The notes beneath the pieces were generated by a model. That model ran no database searches, was not told where the DNA came from, and worked only from the letters and a program-made list of their open reading frames with translations. Below are positions 26,225 to 34,780 of a stretch of 64,000 nt of DNA, in pieces. The DNA lies in assembly GCA_016195325.1 (NCBI GenBank), contig JACPZX010000101.1:1-64000 (forward strand), written 5' to 3'. Numbering within the stretch: the stretch's first letter is position 1; every line of letters starts with the position of its first letter. The position numbers and the translations under genes are program-made. Source of the DNA: Acidobacteriota bacterium (GTDB lineage Bacteria > Acidobacteriota > Polarisedimenticolia > JACPZX01).

Positions 26225-28965
26225 TGTTGAAGCATCGGCCTGAAGTCGAGCTGCCGAACCTTCAGCTCCCACGTGACGGGCGTGACCTCGGGCAGGAAGC
26301 ACCGCACGTCGTCGCAGGCCTGATACGAAAGCTCCCCCTTGACGACCAGCGGGGTCAGCTTCGACCTGTCGTGCCCCAGTGACTTCAGGAGTGCGATGTT
26401 CTCGGACACCAGCCGCACGTCGACGTCGATCGTGAACTCCCCTTCGAAGACGGGAACCGTCTCGCGGATCGCCTCGAGCCTGAGGATCTTCGGCGCGGGA
26501 TACACCGGCGCCGCGGACGAGAAGGCGGCGTCGGACGTGAGGCTCAGCGCGATCGGCCTGTAATGCTCGACGCCGGGCGCGTAGACGTGCATCCGAGGAG
26601 GAAGCGTGAGGCGCACGCCGAGCGTGAACCGGCTCCCCGGCGAGACAGCCGGATCGGACTGAAACGTCTCGATGCCGAGGTGCGGCGCGGCGATGGCGCC
26701 CCCCTGCTCGACGAGCTCCGGGAAGAGGCCCGCCAGAAAAGCTCCCGCGGTCCGCCGATCGTTGTACCCGGCGTCGAGCGATCGCTCCCGGACGACGCCG
26801 CCCCTGTCGATCAGGAAGTACCCGGGGAAGGCCATGCGCCGCTTTCCGTAGTCGGGGCGGTTCGCCGGCGTGTTGTCCGGGTCGACCATGCGAATCTTTC
26901 GGAGGAACTCGGAGTTCGGATCCGAAAGGAGCGGGTAGTCGATCCCGTCCCGGGCGGCGAACTGCGCGAGAATCGAGGCGTCGTCGTACGTCAACGCCGC
27001 GAGGCCGAGGCCGCGGCTCCTGAACCGGGGCACTGCACGTTGCAGCTGCACGAGCTGCTCTTTGCACCACGGTCACCAGTCGGCGGAGCGCACGAGGAGG
27101 AGGACGAGCCCCTTCTCGCCCGTGAGCGATTCCAGGTCGCGCACCCTGCCGCTCTGGTCCTGGAGCTGGAACGCCGGGAAGGGGGCGCCCATCGCGACGC
27201 CGCGCTGCTCCATCGGGACGGTGGGCGGGGAGGGCTCCTCGGGCTGATCTTCCGGACGCGCCGCGGCCGCCTTCGCCCCCTTGCGAACGCCGCTCGAGAC
27301 GATGAACATGCGCCCCGAGTGGTAGCCGTGGACGCCGCTCCACGCGGAGGTGACCAGCAGATCGATCGTCCCGTCGCCGTCCACGTCGCCCACGCCGACG
27401 GCGTCGAATCCGAAGGTGTCCCCCGGCGTCCGACCCGTGTACGTCGCCAGGACGCTCCCGTCCTTTCCGGAGTAGAGGCGCGCGCGCCCGGCGGAAGCGG
27501 CCACCTCGGCGTACTGCCACGCCCCGACGATCAGATCGGCGTGTCCGTCGCCGTCGACGTCCCCCGCGGTCGCCGAGCCAATTCCGAACCCTTCGCCCGC
27601 CGTCTCACCGGACAGCGTCATCAACCGGTGCCCGTCCTTCCCGGAGTGGACGTAGATGCGCCCCGAGGACGGACCCTTCGCGTTGTTCTGCCAGTCCGAC
27701 GCGTAGATGTCGGCGATGCCGTCGGCGTCGACGTCCCCCGCGACGGAGACGAACATCGCGCCGAGCGCCCCGCCCGTCTCGTCCGAATCGATGACGAAAC
27801 TCGGCTTCGACGCGAGCGCCTCGTAGACGTACGTCCGGCCCGTCTTCCTCGGCCCCGCGGCGGCCGCGCCGACGAGGATGAACGTGCCGCGGGCGTCAGT
27901 CGCGCCGCCGACCGTGCTGCCGAACGAGTCTCCCGGCCCCTCGCCCGTCAGCGTCAGAAGCGTGTGGCCGTCCTTCCCGGAGTAGACGTAGGCGCGCCCG
28001 GCGCCGGCCCCCGCGGCGGCGTTGCCCGGCGCCCCGACGATGACGTCGGCGCATCCGTCGTGATCGACATCGCCGACACCCGCGACGTGGCGGCCGAAGA
28101 TGTCCCCCTTCGCCTCGCCGGTGAGCGTCTGCAGCACGCGGCCGTCGGCCCCGGAGTAGATGTAGGCCTTCCCCGCGCCGGGAGCGCTCGCGATGATGTC
28201 GGGGACTCCGTCGTGATTCGTGTCGCCGGCCCCCTCGACGCCCATCCCGAGCTGATCTCCGGGGGCTCCGTCGACCTTCCAGAGGAGCCTGCCGCTCCGC
28301 GACGAGTACAGATAGACGCGGCCGGCGGAGGCGCCGCCGATCGCCTTCGTCGGCGCCGACGTGACGACGTCGTGCGCCCCGTCGCGATCCACGTCTCCCG
28401 CGTCCCTCGCGATCCAGCCGAACTGATCGTCGGCCGCCTCGCCGTCCCACTCCTTCAGGATCCGGACCGGCTCCACGAACGGATCCGCGAAATACGCGGC
28501 GTCGGTGAGCGCGGGCGCGAAGCGGGGATCGTCCTTCAACCCCGCCAGATCCGGATCGCGATCGAGGCCCGTGAGGTCGGCGCGGTGGCCTGCCCGCGCT
28601 TTCGCGAGCCACTCGAAGGCGTGGTCCGCGTCCTTCTTCTTCGCGTACGCGACGGCGGTGTTGTAGAGAGCCGCCGGCAGACCGGGGGACAGCTCGAGGG
28701 CTTTGCCGTAGGCGGCGATCGCGCCGTCGGAGTCGTTCCCCTTGAGCCGGGCGAAGCCGAGGAGGCGCCACGCCATCAGGTTCCCCGGCTCGCGCCCCGC
28801 GAGCCCCTCGAGGATCTTCGAGGCGCCGGCGAAGTCCCCCTGCCGGAGCTTCGCCTGTCCTTCCTGGATCCCGGGGATGGGGGCGGGCGACTCGCCCGGC
28901 GCGGCCCATGCCAGGGCCAGAGACGCGAGAATGAGAGTTCCGAGTGCTGCCGCGCGGATCTTCAT
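26221..28965 (-). CDS. Selenoprotein 2: TPR/FG-GAP/redoxin/DsbD-like fusion with D-W-U-P-W-C
   Basis: Read through TGA at 27075-27073, one frame of 914 residues runs from ATG 28965 to TAG 26223-26221. Order: signal peptide (LGTLILASLALAWAA); TPR-like helices (about 25-115); six or seven FG-GAP/integrin-alpha-type repeats (about 140-570; GDVDRDGAHDVVTSAP, GDVDHDGCADVIVGAP, GDVDGDGHADLIVGA) with calcium-type DxDxDG loops; a linker; a redoxin domain with LVLLLVRSADW, Sec631, then PWCKEQLVQLQ (Cys634); and a DsbD N-domain-like C-terminus with SYQACDDVRCFLP. Relatives carry S-A-D-W-C-P-x-C, so Sec replaces the first catalytic Cys. The ATG overlaps the stop of the upstream gene (ATGA). Probably surface or periplasmic. 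Confidence 0.9.
27042..27058 (-). promoter_or_regulatory. Bacterial SECIS element of selenoprotein 2
   Basis: On the minus strand GCAGCT pairs perfectly with AGCTGC around a 5-base CGUGC loop, at +18 to +34 from the U of UGA. Stem length, loop distance and the GU in the loop suit SelB recognition. Confidence 0.8.
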
Positions 28966-29489
28966 GGCGTCGGTGTCCCCTTCTTCCGTTTCAGAGTGAA
29001 CCTCTCCGTCGCGACGAGCTTTCCGCGCCGGTAGATCTCCCATTCCCGTTCCAGACTGTCGGGCCCCGCGAGGACGATGCGCCCGTTGTGCACATGGATG
29101 TCCTGCTCGGGGTCCAGATTCTCGGCTCCGGTGAACGTGAACCGCAGTTCCGTCGGGGATGACGCGCCCGCGTCGAGCCGCATGTGCGGCTGATTCCCCT
29201 GCGGTCCCATCGGACAGTAGTGCACCAGCACCAGCTCGCCGCCCGTCACGCTGTAGACGGTCATCATCTCGTCGGGGGCCGCCGGGCTCTGCGTCTCGAC
29301 GAGCGCGCTGCCGTTCACGCCCGCCTTGAACTCGATCGTCATCGGGCGCCCGTCGGACGTCGTTCCCACCCAGGTTCCGGTGAGCGCCTTCAGGCTCGCG
29401 AACGCCGACACGGGGGAGACGGCGGCGCCTGTTCCCGAGGTGACGCAAATGAAGATGATGGGGAGAATTGGGACGAGTGCGCGGCGCAT
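28962..29489 (-). CDS. Secreted protein of unknown function upstream of selenoprotein 2
   Basis: A 175-residue protein with a signal peptide (MRRALVPILPIIFICVTSGTGA), then a beta-rich domain: LKALTGTWVGTTSDGRPMTI, EMMTVYSVTGGELVLVHYCP and LEREWEIYRRGKLVATERF. The pattern resembles the lipocalin-like domains used to score extracellular beta-barrels (DUF1579-like), but I cannot assign a family with confidence. Its stop overlaps the start of selenoprotein 2, so they form an operon and are probably translated together. A perfect inverted repeat encloses its Shine-Dalgarno. Confidence 0.72.
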   Translation of the reverse strand: MRRALVPILPIIFICVTSGTGAAVSPVSAFASLKALTGTWVGTTSDGRPMTIEFKAGVNGSALVETQSPAAPDEMMTVYSVTGGELVLVHYCPMGPQGNQPHMRLDAGASSPTELRFTFTGAENLDPEQDIHVHNGRIVLAGPDSLEREWEIYRRGKLVATERFTLKRKKGTPTP

Positions 29490-29490
29490 G

Positions 29491-29510
29491 GCGTGACCCT
29501 CCAGTCACGC
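29491..29510. repeat. Perfect inverted repeat enclosing the Shine-Dalgarno of the selenoprotein 2 operon
   Basis: GCGTGAC (29491-29497) and GTCACGC (29504-29510) flank CCTCCA, whose minus-strand complement TGGAGG is the ribosome-binding site for the ATG at 29489. It could be an RNA hairpin presenting the SD in its loop, or a DNA operator. Confidence 0.6.
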
Positions 29511-29530
29511 GCATCATGCCCTGCGGCGCG

Positions 29531-30406
29531 TTAGCTCGCTGTCAGAATCCTCGCATGCCGCGGGTCACGCGCGAGGCGGCGTGTTCCCGAGGGGGTGACG
29601 CCGAACTCCCGCCGGTAGGCCGCCGTGAAGTGGCTGTGGCTCGAGAAGCCCGCGTCGAAGGCGATTGAGGTCAGGTCGCTTCGGGGATCGAGAAGTCGCG
29701 GCAGGGCGGCGCGCAGCCTCAGGCGGTTGAGATACCGGTGGACCGCGAGGCCGGTCTGCGCCTTGAACACGCGACAGAGGTGCTGCGGCGAGAGAGCGAC
29801 GCGCGTCGCGAGATCGTCCAGACGGAGGGGGCGCGCGTACTCGGTGGCCATGATCTCCTGGACCGACTCGACGCGCTCGCGGGCCGCGAGAAAGCCCGCC
29901 CGGGCTCCGCGAGCGGATTTCGGATGTCGACCCTCCCAGACGACGCGCACCATGTGAAAGAGTGTCTCCTCGATGACAATCTCCTCGGGCGTCCCGCCGC
30001 TACAGGCCAGCCGATTCCGGAGGAGAGAGATGAAAAGGTGGGCGCGAGGCAGAACCGGAAGGCAGAGATCGCGGAACCCCACGCGGTCGCCGTCGCCGAA
30101 GAGCTCCCTGAGCGCGGGAGGCTCGAGGACGAGAGCCAGGCCGGCGTCGCCCCGGGCGTCACGGTGCCGCGTCTCGTACGACTCCTCCGCGTCGAAGCAG
30201 ATGGCCGTGTTGGCATCGCCGACGGCGCTCCCGCGGGGGCCGCGGTAGTGAAAACCCCCTTCCAGGACGACCGCGATCTCGAAGTGGCGCTGGCGCTTCT
30301 CCTCGCCGGCGGTGCCGTGGGGGCCGCGACAGGACCACGAGTGAAGGCTCACGCTCCGGCCGCGGAAGAGCCACTCCGCGTGAATCCGGGGGCAGAATTC
30401 AGACAT
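29531..30406 (-). CDS. AraC-family transcriptional regulator
   Basis: A 291-residue regulator with an N-terminal cupin-like sensing domain (HFEIAVVLEGGFHYRGP) and a C-terminal double helix-turn-helix of the AraC/XylS type (about 185-285). The latter includes LRLDDLATRVALSPQHLCRV and SIAFDAGFSSHSHFTAAYRR followed by EFGVTPSG. It lies 41 bases upstream of the selenoprotein 2 operon in the same direction and diverges from the SRPBCC gene at 30550. It is a candidate regulator of either; its inducer is unknown. Confidence 0.92.
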   Translation of the reverse strand: MSEFCPRIHAEWLFRGRSVSLHSWSCRGPHGTAGEEKRQRHFEIAVVLEGGFHYRGPRGSAVGDANTAICFDAEESYETRHRDARGDAGLALVLEPPALRELFGDGDRVGFRDLCLPVLPRAHLFISLLRNRLACSGGTPEEIVIEETLFHMVRVVWEGRHPKSARGARAGFLAARERVESVQEIMATEYARPLRLDDLATRVALSPQHLCRVFKAQTGLAVHRYLNRLRLRAALPRLLDPRSDLTSIAFDAGFSSHSHFTAAYRREFGVTPSGTRRLARDPRHARILTAS

Positions 30407-30517
30407 GACTCACCTTACGCCGGATGTCCGGTCGGGTTCAGAATTGCCGCAACATCTTAGTCCGGCCCCAGGGGCGTGGGACGAACGGGACAGCTCGCCG
30501 AGGGCGATCCCCCGCCG

Positions 30518-30523
30518 TAGAAT
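30518..30523 (+). promoter_or_regulatory. Putative -10 element TAGAAT
   Basis: TAGAAT lies 26 bases before the GTG at 30550. The -35 position (30495-30500, TCGCCG) is weak. Confidence 0.35.
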
Positions 30524-30549
30524 CACGGAATTCGAGGGAGGGCCAGTCC

Positions 30550-31008
30550 GTGCCGCGCATCCGCATCCGGGCCGAAGCGATTCTAGACGTGCCGCCCGAG
30601 GCGGCGTACCGGGTCATCGCCGACTACCGCGGGGGGCACCCGCGCATCATCCCGCCCCGCGCCTTCCGCGACCTGACCATCGAGCGCGGAGGGATCGGCG
30701 CCGGAACGATGATCCGGTTCAAGATGCGGGTCGGCGGTGGCGAGCGGGAGTATCGGGGCGAGGTCTCGGAGCCCGAGGCCGGCCGCGTCCTCGTCGAGAC
30801 GTACGATTCGGGGGAGGTCACGACCTTCACGGTGGATCCGGCCGCGAACGGGAAGTGTCGCGTGACGATCGTCACGGAGTGGGAGGCGAAGGGGTTCTTC
30901 GGGTGGGGGCAGCGCCTCCTCGCGCCGGGCCTCCTGCGACCAATCTACGACGAGGAGCTGCGAAACCTCGAGCGCGTCGCGGCCGAGGTCAGCGCGACGG
31001 GCGTGTAG
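30550..31008 (+). CDS. SRPBCC-family protein
   Basis: A 152-residue START/SRPBCC helix-grip protein starting GTG (VPRIRIRAEAILDVPPEAAY), with RVIADYRGGHPRIIPPRAF, GEVSEPEAGRVLVETYD and a C-terminal helix (LRPIYDEELRNLERVAAE). GGAGGG upstream supports the start. It is distinct in sequence from the SRPBCC protein at 23866. Ligand unknown. Its 3' end overlaps the convergent lipoprotein gene by 20 bases. Confidence 0.82.
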   Translation: MPRIRIRAEAILDVPPEAAYRVIADYRGGHPRIIPPRAFRDLTIERGGIGAGTMIRFKMRVGGGEREYRGEVSEPEAGRVLVETYDSGEVTTFTVDPAANGKCRVTIVTEWEAKGFFGWGQRLLAPGLLRPIYDEELRNLERVAAEVSATGV

Positions 31009-31354
31009 ACAGCTCGACGCCGTCGCCGATCACTTTCAGCACTCCTTCGTCCCGGATCAGCTTCCCCTCCACGCGCGCGACGAGCCCGCCGGCGTCCTTC
31101 GGGATCGTGAAACGACGCCCCATCTGAAGGTCGATCATCAGCCGCTTGCCTCCCTCCTCGACCTCGAACCAGCACCCCATCTCCTGGCAGACCTGCGCCA
31201 CGGACCCCTGGACCGCGACCTGCTGGCCCAGGTGGAGCTCCGGAGAGGCGATGAGATCCGGGATCGGAGTCGGCGCCGGGGCGCCGGTGAAAGTCCCGTA
31301 GTGATGGGGGCCGCCGCGCGAGCAGGCGGGGGTGGCGACGAGGAAGGTGATCAC
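30989..31354 (-). CDS. Small lipoprotein with OB-fold-like (DUF4920-type) domain
   Basis: About 121 residues: a lipobox-type signal (VITFLVATPAC, Cys as lipidation site), then a small beta-barrel-like domain with LIASPELHLGQQVAVQGSVA, VCQEMGCWFEVEEGGKRLMI and VARVEGKLIRDEGVLKVIGD. The Q-x-M-G-C-W pattern and length match periplasmic OB-fold/DUF4920 proteins that are often linked to metal or redox biology. The GTG at 31354 is my choice; the frame continues upstream into the tRNA-Ser gene, so longer starts are artefacts. Possibly cotranscribed with that tRNA, which ends 25 bases upstream. Confidence 0.72.
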   Translation of the reverse strand: MITFLVATPACSRGGPHHYGTFTGAPAPTPIPDLIASPELHLGQQVAVQGSVAQVCQEMGCWFEVEEGGKRLMIDLQMGRRFTIPKDAGGLVARVEGKLIRDEGVLKVIGDGVELSTRPSR

Positions 31355-31379
31355 GCCGAGGGTCAGGAGGACATGATGC

Positions 31380-31465
31380 TGGCGGAGGGAGAGGGATTCG
31401 AACCCCCGAGGCTTGCGCCTAACGGTTTTCAAGACCGCCGCCTTAAACCACTCGGCCATCCCTCC
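31380..31465 (-). tRNA. tRNA-Ser (anticodon UGA)
   Basis: The minus strand reads GGAGGGATGGCCGAGTGG, an anticodon arm CGGT-CTTGAAA-ACCG with anticodon TGA, the class II variable arm expected for Ser, T-arm GGGGGTTCGAATCCCTC, a 3' acceptor strand TCCCTCC, discriminator G and an encoded CCA. The acceptor pairing is perfect over 7 bases. Confidence 0.96.
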
Positions 31466-31478
31466 GCGCATCGGCACC

Positions 31479-31507
31479 ATGATATGGACGCGGCGCGCCG
31501 CGGGCAA
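31479..31507 (-). promoter_or_regulatory. Promoter of tRNA-Ser
   Basis: Minus-strand TTGCCC (31507-31502), a 17-base spacer and TATCAT (31484-31479) place the start about 7 bases before the tRNA 5' end. Confidence 0.65.
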
Positions 31508-31532
31508 CGCCCATCGCCCCGCGCGCGCATCG

Positions 31533-32456
31533 CTAGCCGTCGAGAGCCAGCGGCTCGGTCATCTGGCCCGCGCCGGCCGGAGGGGGTACGGGGCGGTGCG
31601 AGACGAGCGAAAGCGTCGCGACCGCGCCTACCACCATCGAGCCGCCGAGAACCATCCAGAGATCGGGCCACTGCCCGAAGAGGGCGACGCCGAGCGGAAC
31701 CGACACGACGACCGCGAGGTACGTCGCGACGGTCGCGCGCCCCGCGGGCTCGTGCTGCAGGCCGTACGTGAGAAAGACTTGCCCGGCCGCGGTCATGAGC
31801 GCGATCCCCGACAGCAACAGCCACCCTCGGCCGTCCGGCCAGATCCACCCCGCGGCGAACCCGAAGGGCGGTGCGACGAGCATCACCAGGAGCCCGCACG
31901 CCGCCGCCACCGACGGGAAGGCGAGCATGACGATCACCGGGTGATCGGAGTGCCGCAGCGCCCGGATCGTCACGTACGCCCCGGCCGAGCAGACGGCGCC
32001 CGCGAGGCCGATGAGCGCGCCCGAGGCGGTCAGCCCGAGCCCCGGCCGCACGACCAGCGCGACGCCGGCGAGGGCGATGGCGAGCGCCCAGCGGTCGCGC
32101 GCCATCGAGCGCTCCTGGAGCACGAACGGGGCGAGGAGGGAAACGAAGACCGGGCTCGTGTACTGGATCATCACCGAGTCCGGGAGGCTCAGGTGGTTCA
32201 GGCTCACGAACCAGCAAGAGATCGCGAGATAGCCCAGGAACCCCCGCACGAAGAGCCAGCCGGGGCTGTGGATCCTGAACGGGACCCGCCGCCATCGGGC
32301 GATCGCGAGAATGGGGAGGATCGAGGCGAGGCTCCGGAGGGCGACCAGCTCCTGGTTGGGAAAGGTCGGGCCGGCGAGCTTCACGAGTGCCGCCATCACG
32401 CTGAACGCGACGGCCGAGAGGGCCATCGACGCCATCCCCCGGGAGTAGGCAGGCAT
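31533..32456 (-). CDS. EamA/DMT-family transporter
   Basis: A 307-residue membrane protein with ten predicted helices in two EamA repeats. Motifs include LVALRSLASILPILAIARW, LPDSVMIQYTSPVFVSLLAP and, in the second repeat, AGRATVATYLAVVVSVPLGV. DMT transporters export amino acids, nucleotide sugars or related metabolites; the substrate cannot be inferred. It begins 4 bases after the serS stop and is probably cotranscribed with it. Confidence 0.9.
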   Translation of the reverse strand: MPAYSRGMASMALSAVAFSVMAALVKLAGPTFPNQELVALRSLASILPILAIARWRRVPFRIHSPGWLFVRGFLGYLAISCWFVSLNHLSLPDSVMIQYTSPVFVSLLAPFVLQERSMARDRWALAIALAGVALVVRPGLGLTASGALIGLAGAVCSAGAYVTIRALRHSDHPVIVMLAFPSVAAACGLLVMLVAPPFGFAAGWIWPDGRGWLLLSGIALMTAAGQVFLTYGLQHEPAGRATVATYLAVVVSVPLGVALFGQWPDLWMVLGGSMVVGAVATLSLVSHRPVPPPAGAGQMTEPLALDG

Positions 32457-32460
32457 CCCG

Positions 32461-33738
32461 TCAGTCGCGTTCGATTCTCTCGACGCCGTCCATGTACGGG
32501 CGGAGCGCCTCGGGGACGACCACGCTCCCGTCGCGCTGCTGGTAGTTCTCGAGGACGGCGACGAGCGTGCGGCCGACGGCGAGGCCGGAGCCGTTGAGGG
32601 TATGCACCAGCTCGGTCTTCCCCTTCCCTTCGCGCCTCAGGCGGATCTGGGCGCGCCGCGCCTGGAACGACTCGCAGTTGCTGCACGAGGAGATCTCGCG
32701 GAAGGAGTTCTCGGACGGGAGCCAGACCTCGATGTCGTACGTCTTCGCGGCGGAGAAGCCCATGTCGCCCGTGCAGAGGGTGACGACACGGTGGTGGAGG
32801 CCGAGGCGCTTCAGGATCCCCTCGGCGTTTCCGGTGAGGCGCTCCAGCTCGTCGTACGAGCTCTCGGGGGTCGCAAACGCGACCAGCTCCACCTTGTTGA
32901 ACTGGTGCTGGCGGATGAGACCGCGGACGTCCTTCCCGTACGAGCCCGCCTCGCTGCGGAAGCACGGCGTCCACGCGGTGTAGCGGATCGGCAGGGCCTT
33001 CTCGTCGAGGAACTCCCCCGAGTGGAGGTTCGTCACCGGCACCTCGGCGGTCGGGATGAGACCGAAATCGGTCCCCTCGATCCAGAAGAGCTCGCTCTTG
33101 AACTTGGGGAGCTGCCCCGTCCCGGTGAGGGTCTTCGAGTTGACGAGGAAGGGGGGGAGCACCTCGCGGTAGCCGTTCTCGCGCGTGTGGACGTCGAGCA
33201 TGAAGTTGATGAGGGCTCGCTCGAGGCGGGCGCCTTTCCCCGTCAGGACGGCGAATCGGGATCCCGAGATCTTCGCCGCGCGCTCGAAGTCGAGGATGCC
33301 GAGAGCCGTTCCGATCTCCCAGTGGGCCCTCGGCGCGTAGTCGAAGCGCGGCGGCTCACCCCACGTCCGGGCGACGGGGTTGTCTCCGGCGTCCACCCCC
33401 ACCGGGACGGAATCGTGCGGGAGGTTCGGCAGCGTCAGGATCTGGCTGCCGAACTGCTCGTCGATAATCTTGAGGCGGTCGTCGAACTCCTTGATCTGAT
33501 CGCCCACCTCGCGCATCTCGGCGATGATGGCGGCGGCGTCCCCTCCCTCGCGCTTCAGCTTCGCGACCTGTTCGCTCGCCTGGTTCTTTCGCTGCTTGAG
33601 CGATTCCGATTCCTTCAGGAGACGGCGCCTCTCGCCGTCGAGATCGAGAAACGGGGCGAGGTCGTACGAGCCCGAGCGCGTGCCGAGCTTCCTTCGGACG
33701 AGGTCGATGTTCTCGCGGACGAGGGCGGGATCGAGCAA
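32461..33738 (-). CDS. serS: Seryl-tRNA synthetase
   Basis: A 425-residue class II synthetase: N-terminal coiled-coil tRNA-binding arm (about 25-105), then the catalytic core with motif 2 region [20 protein letters not shown] and HQFNKVELV, and motif 3 [19 protein letters not shown]. Family length is near 425, which fixes the TTG start at 33738; GGAGAG precedes it by 6 bases. SerRS charges tRNA-Ser and also provides Ser-tRNA(Sec), the precursor for selenocysteine, so it matters indirectly for the three selenoproteins. It diverges from galU across a shared -10 region. Confidence 0.97.
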   Translation of the reverse strand: MLDPALVRENIDLVRRKLGTRSGSYDLAPFLDLDGERRRLLKESESLKQRKNQASEQVAKLKREGGDAAAIIAEMREVGDQIKEFDDRLKIIDEQFGSQILTLPNLPHDSVPVGVDAGDNPVARTWGEPPRFDYAPRAHWEIGTALGILDFERAAKISGSRFAVLTGKGARLERALINFMLDVHTRENGYREVLPPFLVNSKTLTGTGQLPKFKSELFWIEGTDFGLIPTAEVPVTNLHSGEFLDEKALPIRYTAWTPCFRSEAGSYGKDVRGLIRQHQFNKVELVAFATPESSYDELERLTGNAEGILKRLGLHHRVVTLCTGDMGFSAAKTYDIEVWLPSENSFREISSCSNCESFQARRAQIRLRREGKGKTELVHTLNGSGLAVGRTLVAVLENYQQRDGSVVVPEALRPYMDGVERIERD

Positions 33739-33750
33739 GCGGGCTCTCCG

Positions 33751-33779
33751 GTGAGAGGAAAGGGGAAGTTTAGTATAAT
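33751..33779. promoter_or_regulatory. Shared, possibly bidirectional -10 region of galU and serS
   Basis: On the + strand, GTGAGA (33751-33756), a 17-base spacer and a perfect TATAAT (33774-33779) precede galU. On the - strand the overlapping bases read TATACT (33777-33772), facing serS. Back-to-back -10 boxes of this kind can fire in both directions. Confidence 0.55.
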
Positions 33780-33829
33780 GCGGTGCTTTCCAGCGCCGAT
33801 CCGCAACCGCACGCACGCCGGAGACCCCG

Positions 33830-34780
33830 ATGTCGAAGAGCGCCAGCACGTCCCCGATCCGAAAGGCGGTCTTTCCGGCCGCCGGCCTCGGAACCCGGTT
33901 CCTCCCGGCGACGAAGGCGCAGCCGAAGGAGATGCTGCCGATCGTCGACAAGCCGGTCATCCAGTACGTCATTGAGGAGGCCGTCGACTCCGGAATCACC
34001 GACATCATCATCGTGACGGGCCGCGGCAAGAACGCGATCGAGGACCATTTCGACGTCTCGTTCGAGCTCGAGCGCGTTCTCGCCGAGCGCGGCCAGAGCG
34101 AGCAGCTGCGGCTCGTCCGCGAGATCTCGGACATGATCCGCGTGTCGTACGTGAGGCAGAAGGAGGCCCTGGGGCTCGGGCACGCGGTGCTCGTGGCCCG
34201 CGCCCTGATAGGAGACGAGCCCTTCGCCGTCTTCCTCGGCGACGACGTCATCGACGCGAAGGTCCCATGCATGCGGCAGATGATCGAGGCGTACAAGAAG
34301 AAGAACGCGTCGATCATCGCCCTCGAGGCGGTCGATCCCGCACGCACGAAGGACTACGGAGTGATCGCGGGGAAGCCCGCCGGCGGGAGCCTGTACCGGC
34401 TGACCGACCTCGTCGAGAAGCCGCCCCCCGAGGAGGCCCCGAGCAACCTCGCCATCATCGGGCGGTACATCCTCACGCCGGAGGTCTTCGATCACCTCGA
34501 GAGGGTGCAGCCCGATCGCAAGGGAGAGCGCCAGCTCACGGACGGACTCCGCTCCCTCCTCCGCGAGCAGGCGATCTACGGGTACCGGTTCTCCGGGAAG
34601 CGATACGACACGGGGAACAAGCTCGGGTTCCTGAAGGCGACGGTCGAGTTCGCGCTCAAGCGGGAGGATCTCGGGGGGGAATTCCGCGAGTACCTCCGCG
34701 GGGTCGATCTCGACGCGGGAAGTTCGACCCGCGTCAGGACCTCTCGATCCGGCCGGCGGAAATCACCCTCTCATAGATAG
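33830..34780 (+). CDS. galU: UTP-glucose-1-phosphate uridylyltransferase
   Basis: A 316-residue cytoplasmic enzyme making UDP-glucose, precursor for polysaccharides. Family motifs are clear: [86 protein letters not shown] and [18 protein letters not shown]. The last residues (after about 298) are a basic, non-conserved tail that overlaps the convergent glycosyltransferase gene by 47 bases. It probably feeds the glycosyltransferases encoded nearby. Confidence 0.95.
   Translation: MSKSASTSPIRKAVFPAAGLGTRFLPATKAQPKEMLPIVDKPVIQYVIEEAVDSGITDIIIVTGRGKNAIEDHFDVSFELERVLAERGQSEQLRLVREISDMIRVSYVRQKEALGLGHAVLVARALIGDEPFAVFLGDDVIDAKVPCMRQMIEAYKKKNASIIALEAVDPARTKDYGVIAGKPAGGSLYRLTDLVEKPPPEEAPSNLAIIGRYILTPEVFDHLERVQPDRKGERQLTDGLRSLLREQAIYGYRFSGKRYDTGNKLGFLKATVEFALKREDLGGEFREYLRGVDLDAGSSTRVRTSRSGRRKSPSHR

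Noticed and set aside
31380-31465. Possibility that the tRNA with UGA anticodon is tRNA-Sec
   Set aside because: tRNA-Sec has anticodon UCA, an 8-base acceptor stem and a longer D stem. This gene has a 7-base acceptor and standard serine features, decoding UCA/UCG-type codons.
31380-31507. N-terminal peptide reading MAEWFKAAVLKT upstream of the small lipoprotein
   Set aside because: This is the translated tRNA-Ser gene, a familiar false start, not protein.
33774-34780. Reading the galU C-terminal tail as a separate overlapping gene
   Set aside because: The last 47 bases overlap the convergent glycosyltransferase end; the tail is simply a basic extension.
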